Origin: Sphingomonas sp. Y57
Lineage (GTDB): Bacteria > Pseudomonadota > Alphaproteobacteria > Sphingomonadales > Sphingomonadaceae
Assembly: GCF_001015195.1 (NCBI RefSeq)
Contig: NZ_LDES01000068.1
Span: forward strand, 44,349-82,535
Length of the DNA: 38,187 nt
Direction: 5' to 3'
Under the pieces are notes generated by a model, which saw nothing but the letters and a program-made list of their open reading frames with translations, had not been told where the DNA came from and made no database searches. Of this stretch, positions 33,544-38,187 are shown piece by piece. Each line of letters opens with the position of its first letter. Position 1 is the stretch's first letter. The position numbers were made by a program, and so were the translations under genes.

Positions 33544-33587
33544 CTGCGTTCCGTCCCGATCGGCCCGCCGATCCGAACGGAACGCAG
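33544..33587 (+). terminator. hairpin terminator after the third TonB receptor
   Basis: A perfect 11-bp stem (CTGCGTTCCGT with its complement at 33577-33587) encloses a 22-base loop that itself can form a six-bp inner stem (GATCGG/CCGATC). There is no T run after it. It separates the receptor from the M20 gene, which starts 44 bases further on. Confidence 0.65.
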
Positions 33588-33630
33588 ACCGCGCGATCAT
33601 CCGCAAGCGGACGACAACAGGCGAGATGTG

Positions 33631-34863
33631 ATGCTTTCTGTGAATGAGCGCCGATTATGGGATGCCCATGTGGCGATGGGCGCGATCGGCGCCCTGCCCA
33701 ACGGCGGCTGCTGCCGTCTGGCGCTGAGCCCGGAAGACAAGTCCGGGCGCGATCTGTTCGTTGGCTGGTGCCGCGAGGCAGGCTGCACGATCCTGATCGA
33801 CGACGCCGGCAATATCTTCGCGCGGCGCCCTGGCTTCGACAACGACCTGCCCGCTGTGGCGACGGGCAGCCACCTGGACACTCAGCCGCATGCCGGTCTC
33901 TTCGACGGCATTTATGGCGTGCTGGCGGGGCTGGAGGTGTTTCGCGCCCTGAACGATGCGGGCATCACCACCCGCGCGCCCCTGGAGACGGTGGTCTGGA
34001 CCAATGAGGAATGCGTCCGTTTCTCGCCGCCCACCGGCGGTTCGATGGTCTTTGCCGGCTTGCTGCCGGTCGATGAGTTCCACGCCGAGCGGACGATCGA
34101 TGACACCAGCGTCAGAGAAGACCTGGAAAGCCTGGGCTTCCTTGGGCCGCCGCTTGGCCACGAGCGGCATCCCTTCGACAGTTTCTTCGAGGCCCATATC
34201 GAACAGGGGCCGATCCTCGAGGGCGAGCGGATGACGATCGGCGCCGTCACCGGCATTCAGGGTGCGCGCATGTTCGAAGTCGAGGTCACCGGCCAGGACA
34301 ATCATGCCGGCACTACGCCGATGGCCATGCGCCGCGATGCGTTGAATGGTGCGGCCCGAATGGCGCTCAAGCTGAACGAGCTGGCCAATGCCCAGGATTC
34401 GGCGATCCGCCTCACGATCGGCCGGTTCGACGTCAGCCCCAATGCCGCGAGCACGGTGCCGGGATCGGTGACGTTCCAGATCGATCTTCGTCATCCCGAT
34501 GACGCGGTGCTCGACCGGGTAGAGGCGACTCTCCGCCGGTTGCTCGACGAGACCGCGCGGGACCAGGGCCTCGAACTCGGGGTCAGGGACATCTGTGCCA
34601 TTCCGCCGGTCCATTTCGATCGGACGCTTGTCGATCTGGTGGAGGATAAGGCGCGGGCATTGGGGCTGCCGACGATGCGCATGCTGAGCGGCGCCGGCCA
34701 TGACTCGGCCAACCTGGCGGCGATCGTTCCGACCGCGATGATCTTCGTCCCCTGTGCCGAGGGTATCAGCCACAACGAAGCCGAGAGCGCCACCGCCTCC
34801 GATCTTGCAGCAGGTGCCACTGTTCTGCTCCATGTCATGATCGAGCGAGCGGGAATCGTCTGA
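33631..34863 (+). CDS. M20-family N-carbamoyl-amino-acid hydrolase/allantoate-amidohydrolase-like enzyme
   Basis: A 410-residue M20/HyuC-AllC-type amidohydrolase. Metal and catalytic residues are in place: His81 and Asp83 in GSHLDTQPHAG, Asp92 in FDG, Glu126/Glu127 in TNEECVRF, the His of AHIEQGP, and the His of GISHNEAES near the end. The dimerisation-domain HAGTTPM is also present. The family removes carbamoyl, formyl or acyl groups from amino-acid-like substrates. Here it could take the deacylating place that DoeB/EutE holds in ectoine loci (inference). An ATG at 33631 is preferred to the GTG just before. The metallo-beta-lactamase gene follows 29 bases later. Confidence 0.92.
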   Translation: MLSVNERRLWDAHVAMGAIGALPNGGCCRLALSPEDKSGRDLFVGWCREAGCTILIDDAGNIFARRPGFDNDLPAVATGSHLDTQPHAGLFDGIYGVLAGLEVFRALNDAGITTRAPLETVVWTNEECVRFSPPTGGSMVFAGLLPVDEFHAERTIDDTSVREDLESLGFLGPPLGHERHPFDSFFEAHIEQGPILEGERMTIGAVTGIQGARMFEVEVTGQDNHAGTTPMAMRRDALNGAARMALKLNELANAQDSAIRLTIGRFDVSPNAASTVPGSVTFQIDLRHPDDAVLDRVEATLRRLLDETARDQGLELGVRDICAIPPVHFDRTLVDLVEDKARALGLPTMRMLSGAGHDSANLAAIVPTAMIFVPCAEGISHNEAESATASDLAAGATVLLHVMIERAGIV

Positions 34864-34892
34864 AAATCAACGCCGTTCTCGGGGAGATATCA

Positions 34893-35960
34893 ATGAAGCG
34901 GAAACTGAACCTGGGCGCCGCTGCGCTGGCCCTATGCATCGCAGCGATGGTGGCCGGCCCGGCCTCGGCCAATGATGTCGCGACAAAGGCGGCGCCCGCC
35001 GCCGGCACCATCAAGCTCACCTTCCTGGGCACCGGCGCGCCTCGCCCCTCCGAGCGCCGATCAGGGCCTGCCACTCTGGTCGAGGCGGGGCCGTTCAAGA
35101 TCCTGGTCGATGCCGGCTCCGGCACAAGGGAGCAGATGTTTCGCGCGGGCGGCTGGGAATTGATCACCGGTTTGAGCACCATATTGCTGACCCACCTTCA
35201 CTATGACCACATGATCGACGTCCCCGACATCACCGCAACCGGCTGGATGTACGGGCGTCGCGTGCCAATGACGGTCTATGGCCCGCGCGGTACGGTGGAG
35301 ATGGCCGATCATTTCCACGCGGCGTTCAAATGGGATTTGGACATGCGCGAGCTGGTCGGCATCCCGATGGCGGGGTCGGGCTTCGATGCGCATGATATCG
35401 GTCCCGGCGTGATCTTCGACAAGGATGGCCTGAAGATCACGGCGTTCGAGGTGGAACATATGCCGATCGACGTGGCGAGCGGCCAGCGTCTCAAATTCGC
35501 GGACGGCAGCGATTTCTATGGCCAGACGCTAGGCTACCGCATCGATTATATGGGACATTCGGTGCTGTTCTCGGGCGACACCCGTTCGACGGCGGCGAGC
35601 CAGATCATCGCCAACGGCAAGAATGTCGATGTCCTTGTCCATGAGGTGCAAGTGCCCTCGAAGGGTGGTTCAAAGGAAGCCCGTCTCGCCAACATGAGTC
35701 TGTCGGTGCATTCAACGCCCGCGCAGGCAGGCGCGATCTTCGAAAAGACCAGCCCCCGCATGGCGGTCTACAACCACATCATCCCACCGGATACCGACGT
35801 TGCCGAACTGACGAGCGAAACCCGGCCAAGCTATAAGGGCCCTCTCACGGTAGCCGAGGATTTCATGACGATCACGATCGGCGACAGGATCGTGATCGGT
35901 GAGCAGCCACGCAGCGGCACGCATATCTTCGAGAAGGCGACGGTCGTCCAGGACAAGTAG
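34893..35960 (+). CDS. exported metallo-beta-lactamase-fold hydrolase
   Basis: A 355-residue protein with a signal peptide (cleavage probably after PASA, residue 26) and an MBL-fold domain of the RNase Z/arylsulfatase-like branch: FLGTGAPRPSERRSGPA, then the zinc motif His101-x-His103-x-Asp105-His106 in THLHYDH, then VLFSGDTRST with the bridging Asp, and YNHIIPPD near the end. Unlike RNase Z, it is exported, so an RNA role is unlikely; a hydrolase of esters, sulfates or lactones in the periplasm is more likely. It is the last plus-strand gene and is followed by a hairpin. Confidence 0.9.
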   Translation: MKRKLNLGAAALALCIAAMVAGPASANDVATKAAPAAGTIKLTFLGTGAPRPSERRSGPATLVEAGPFKILVDAGSGTREQMFRAGGWELITGLSTILLTHLHYDHMIDVPDITATGWMYGRRVPMTVYGPRGTVEMADHFHAAFKWDLDMRELVGIPMAGSGFDAHDIGPGVIFDKDGLKITAFEVEHMPIDVASGQRLKFADGSDFYGQTLGYRIDYMGHSVLFSGDTRSTAASQIIANGKNVDVLVHEVQVPSKGGSKEARLANMSLSVHSTPAQAGAIFEKTSPRMAVYNHIIPPDTDVAELTSETRPSYKGPLTVAEDFMTITIGDRIVIGEQPRSGTHIFEKATVVQDK

Positions 35961-35984
35961 ACGGCTGGGTTACGGACGGCGGGT

Positions 35985-36012
35985 TTCGAGCTTCCCCCGG
36001 GGAAAGCTCGAA
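35985..36012 (+). terminator. hairpin terminator after the MBL gene
   Basis: TTCGAGCTT (35985-35993) pairs with AAGCTCGAA (36004-36012), and the centre CCCC/GGGG can extend the stem. It lies 25 bases after the stop of the MBL gene. Confidence 0.7.
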
Positions 36013-36065
36013 CACCCTTAGTCCAGCCCTGTCTGGCTCGTGGTCGACGAGACCGATATCCCCGC

Positions 36066-36083
36066 CCGAACCGAACGGTTCGG
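36066..36083. repeat. inverted repeat between convergent genes
   Basis: CCGAAC (36066-36071) and GTTCGG (36078-36083) flank CGAACG. It lies about 50 bases past the end of the minus-strand GlcG-like gene and may be its terminator. No T run is seen, so the role is uncertain. The rest of 35961-36135 shows no gene. Confidence 0.35.
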
Positions 36084-36135
36084 ATATACAGGTCGCGTCA
36101 CCCGATATGACGGCCGGCCGACCTGCCCGGCTATT

Positions 36136-36549
36136 TCAGCAATTTTCCAGCGCCGTCCTGGCAACTTCCATATCCTGGCTATAGTGGCCGCCACTCACGC
36201 CGATCGCGCCGATCACCGCACCGTCCTCGATGATCGGATAGCCCCCGCCGAATACGATCAGCCGTGGAACCTTCGTGACACCATGCAGCAGCGGCGCATC
36301 GTCCTTGATGAAGTCGAACCACTGGTCGGTCGCCATGCCAAAGGCAGTCGCGGTATAGGCCTTGTCCTTGGCCACATCGACCGCGAGCAGCGCCGCGCCG
36401 TCCATGCGCAGAAAAGCTTTCAGCGTGCCCCCTTCGTCGGTGACGGCGATCGCCATGGGGACCCCGATCTCCTGCGCCTTCTTCTCGGCAGCCGCCACTA
36501 TCCTGCCCGCGGCCGCGGCCGAGATGCTGTGCTTCACAATGGACTTCAT
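36136..36549 (-). CDS. GlcG/HbpS-family (haem-degrading-like) protein
   Basis: A 137-residue protein of the GlcG/HbpS family: SAAAAGRIVAAAEKKAQEIG as the first helix, MAIAVTDEGGTLKAFLRMDGA, a central KDKAYTATAFG, and the closing VFGGGYPIIEDGAVIGAIGVSGG. HbpS binds haem; GlcG members accompany glycolate and other catabolic operons with no proven reaction. The ATG at 36549 is chosen because GGAGG lies just upstream; an ATG 12 bases earlier overlaps that site. It is the last gene of the minus-strand operon, 43 bases after the MaoC gene. Confidence 0.85.
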   Translation of the reverse strand: MKSIVKHSISAAAAGRIVAAAEKKAQEIGVPMAIAVTDEGGTLKAFLRMDGAALLAVDVAKDKAYTATAFGMATDQWFDFIKDDAPLLHGVTKVPRLIVFGGGYPIIEDGAVIGAIGVSGGHYSQDMEVARTALENC

Positions 36550-36592
36550 GCACGCCTCCATAAGTGCTTGGTGTAACCCTTTATTCGAGGGA

Positions 36593-37102
36593 TCAGTCTT
36601 CGATCGCGTGACCGCGCTTGGGCACGAGCACGGTGCGCTCGAAAGTCATGAAGACGGTACCGTCGGCTTTCCTGCCGGTGGTCCGAACGGTGACCACGCC
36701 CTGGGTGGGTCGTGAGCGGGACTCCCGCTTCGCCAGCATTTCAGACTCGGCGTAAATCGTGTCGCCGACGAACACCGGCGCGATGAGCTTGATATCGCCC
36801 CAACCGAGATTGCCCACCGCTTTCTGGCTGACGTCGCTCACGCTCATGCCGGTCACGATCGCAAGGGTGAGGCAGCTGTTGACCAACGGCCGACCAAACT
36901 CGCTTTTCTCCGCATAGGCATTATCGAAATGGAGCGGATGGGTGTTCATTGTCAGCAGCGTGAACCAGATGTTGTCGGCCTCGCTGATCGTCCGTCCTGG
37001 CCGGTGCTCGTAGATGTGGCCGGGCTCGAACTCCTCGAAATAGCGGCCATAGCTCTCGCGGAACCGCTTCGGCCCCACCTCCTTCGCCGTCCTGGCCATC
37101 AT
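36593..37102 (-). CDS. MaoC-family acyl-CoA hydratase
   Basis: A 169-residue single hot-dog-fold MaoC protein. The N-terminal YFEEFEPGHIYEHRPGRTI is followed by the catalytic stretch TMNTHPLHFDNAYAEKSEFG, with the Asp/His pair used for hydration of enoyl-CoA, then GMSVSDVSQKAVGNLGW and the final strand FMTFERTVLVPKRG. It resembles mesaconyl-CoA or 2-methylfumaryl-CoA hydratase-like members in general form. Its ATG overlaps the stop of the CoA-transferase gene (ATGA), so the two are coupled: the transferase makes a CoA thioester, which this enzyme hydrates or dehydrates. The acyl group is unknown. Confidence 0.9.
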   Translation of the reverse strand: MMARTAKEVGPKRFRESYGRYFEEFEPGHIYEHRPGRTISEADNIWFTLLTMNTHPLHFDNAYAEKSEFGRPLVNSCLTLAIVTGMSVSDVSQKAVGNLGWGDIKLIAPVFVGDTIYAESEMLAKRESRSRPTQGVVTVRTTGRKADGTVFMTFERTVLVPKRGHAIED

Positions 37103-38187
37103 ATGCCCTCTCTGGTGGTGCGCGGCGCGAGTGCGCCGTGCTGGTCAAGCGCAGGGGTATCGAGCACCGGACTGGCCGGCTCATGCAGGAAGCGGACCGG
37201 CGGGCCGATATGCCGTCTCCCATCTCCGTCGCGCAGGATGAAAGCACGTGCCGCAAGCTGCGGGTCGTCCAACCCCTCGACGAGGGTCGCGACCGGCCCC
37301 CAGCAGACATCGAGCCGGCCCAGAAATGCCGCTGCATCGCTTGCTGTCATCCTGGCGAAATGTGCCTGCAGTGCCTGCCTGACCGGTGCCTGGTGCGTTC
37401 CGGGGCCGCGCGCGCAGAGGCCGGCCAGATCGGGGCGCCCGATCGCACCCAGCAGGTTGCGCACGAAGGTCGGCTCCTGGCCCGCCAGCGCGACCTGCCG
37501 ACCGTCGGCCGTGTCATAGAGATCGTAAAAAGCCGCGCCCCCGGTGGTGCGCTCCTCGGCGGGCACCGGCTGCCGCCCCTCGGCGAGGGTAGGCCCCAGG
37601 ATGTTCAACATCGATGCGACCAGCGCTTCCTGCATCGAGATGTCGATATAATCGCCCCGCCCGCTGGTCTCGCGCGCCAGCAGCGCCATCAGCACGCCGG
37701 CCAGCCCCTGCAGCGCTGCGCTCAGGTCCGCATGCGGGATAGCAGGCAGGAAAGGCCGGCCCGCCTCGTCGACACTTGCGCTGAGCAGGCCGGTTATCGC
37801 CTCGATCGCCAGATCGTGGGCGGCACGACCGGCATAGGGGCCATCCTGGCCAAAGGCGCTGATCGAGCAATAGACGAGACGCGGGTTCAGCGCCGACAAA
37901 CTCGCATAAGCGATGCCCAGCCGGGCCGCGACGCCGGGCCGCCAGGATTCGACGATCACATCCGCGGTCTCGACCATCGCCAGGAAAGCGGCATGGTCGG
38001 CCGGCACCTTGAGATCGAGGCAGACCGAGCGCTTGCCGCGATTGAGGTTACGGAAGAACACGCTGTGCGGGCCGTCCGCAAGCCCGATCCCACGGCCGGG
38101 ATCGCCGCCGGGCGGCTCGATCTTGATCACCTCGGCGCCGTGATCCGCCATCTGAAGGGTCAGATAGGTGTCCGTCGTCGGGACATT
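37099..38187 (-). CDS. class III CoA-transferase (CaiB/BaiF type), 5' end outside the window
   Basis: At least 362 residues of a CaiB/BaiF CoA-transferase, open through the right edge without a stop. The visible start is within the N-terminal domain: LQMADHGAEVIKIEPPGGDPGRG, where family members read LGDMGAEVIKIE. It is followed by NRGKRSVCLDLK, VYCSISAFGQDGPYAG, the catalytic-Asp region AAHDLAIEAITGL, and RGDYIDISMQEALVASM. It moves CoA between acyl groups as the first step of CoA-dependent breakdown. The ATG at 38151 is internal, because the frame and the homology continue upstream. Only a few tens of residues should be missing. Confidence 0.93.
   Translation of the reverse strand, partial: NVPTTDTYLTLQMADHGAEVIKIEPPGGDPGRGIGLADGPHSVFFRNLNRGKRSVCLDLKVPADHAAFLAMVETADVIVESWRPGVAARLGIAYASLSALNPRLVYCSISAFGQDGPYAGRAAHDLAIEAITGLLSASVDEAGRPFLPAIPHADLSAALQGLAGVLMALLARETSGRGDYIDISMQEALVASMLNILGPTLAEGRQPVPAEERTTGGAAFYDLYDTADGRQVALAGQEPTFVRNLLGAIGRPDLAGLCARGPGTHQAPVRQALQAHFARMTASDAAAFLGRLDVCWGPVATLVEGLDDPQLAARAFILRDGDGRRHIGPPVRFLHEPASPVLDTPALDQHGALAPRTTREGI

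Overview
The window looks like a chromosomal catabolic island from a sphingomonad-type alphaproteobacterium. It is GC-rich. It carries three TonB-dependent receptors of the kind sphingomonads place beside degradation genes, together with GSTs, quinone-oxidoreductase-like enzymes, NTF2/SnoaL-like small proteins, MFS and POT carriers, and a CaiB/MaoC pair. No rRNA, tRNA, transposase or CRISPR was seen. The assignment to sphingomonads is inference from gene content.

Region 1 (about 348-25600) is one large degradative cluster. It holds a SnoaL-like gene, two GST-like genes, a TonB receptor with a secreted SnoaL-like gene (minus strand), a frameshifted 2-hydroxyacid dehydrogenase followed by an MFS carrier and a SnoaL-like gene, a second TonB receptor followed by a 945-residue MalT-like LuxR regulator, a divergent pair of quinone-oxidoreductase-like genes, another MFS carrier, a RutB-like cysteine hydrolase, a molybdopterin oxidoreductase, a metal-dependent amidohydrolase, a HyuA-like plus DUF917 pair, a PPOX flavoprotein and a further SnoaL-like gene. 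Several parts are present twice (receptor, SnoaL-like protein, MFS carrier, QOR, GST). The hydrolases suggest C-N bond cleavage, perhaps of a cyclic amide, ureide or N-heterocycle. The substrate cannot be read from the sequence.

The most striking signal is a shared promoter layout in front of nine transcription units of region 1. Two boxes (consensus CTAYCC, often followed by AA) lie 20-21 bp apart in direct repeat, then 16-17 bp, then a weak -35, then 16-18 bp, then a weak -10. The full element is 65-66 nt at every site. It is absent from region 2. The natural candidate activator is the MalT-like regulator encoded at 10823-13660, which appears to be co-transcribed with a receptor carrying one of these promoters, giving a positive loop.

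Region 2 (about 25600-36000) begins after a hairpin terminator. It holds an M24 peptidase, a PLP-dependent threonine-dehydratase-like enzyme, an ornithine cyclodeaminase-like protein, a POT peptide carrier, an Lrp/AsnC regulator, a third TonB receptor, an M20 carbamoylase/deacylase and an exported metallo-beta-lactamase-fold protein. The M24, dehydratase, cyclodeaminase and AsnC set recalls the eutD-eutB-eutC-asnC gene content of ectoine utilisation loci, but with different transporters. It may serve a related N-acyl or cyclic amino-acid derivative.

Region 3 (about 36100 to the right edge) is a minus-strand operon of a class III CoA-transferase (5' end outside the window), a MaoC-type hydratase and a GlcG/HbpS-like protein. 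The left 347 bases hold no recognisable gene.
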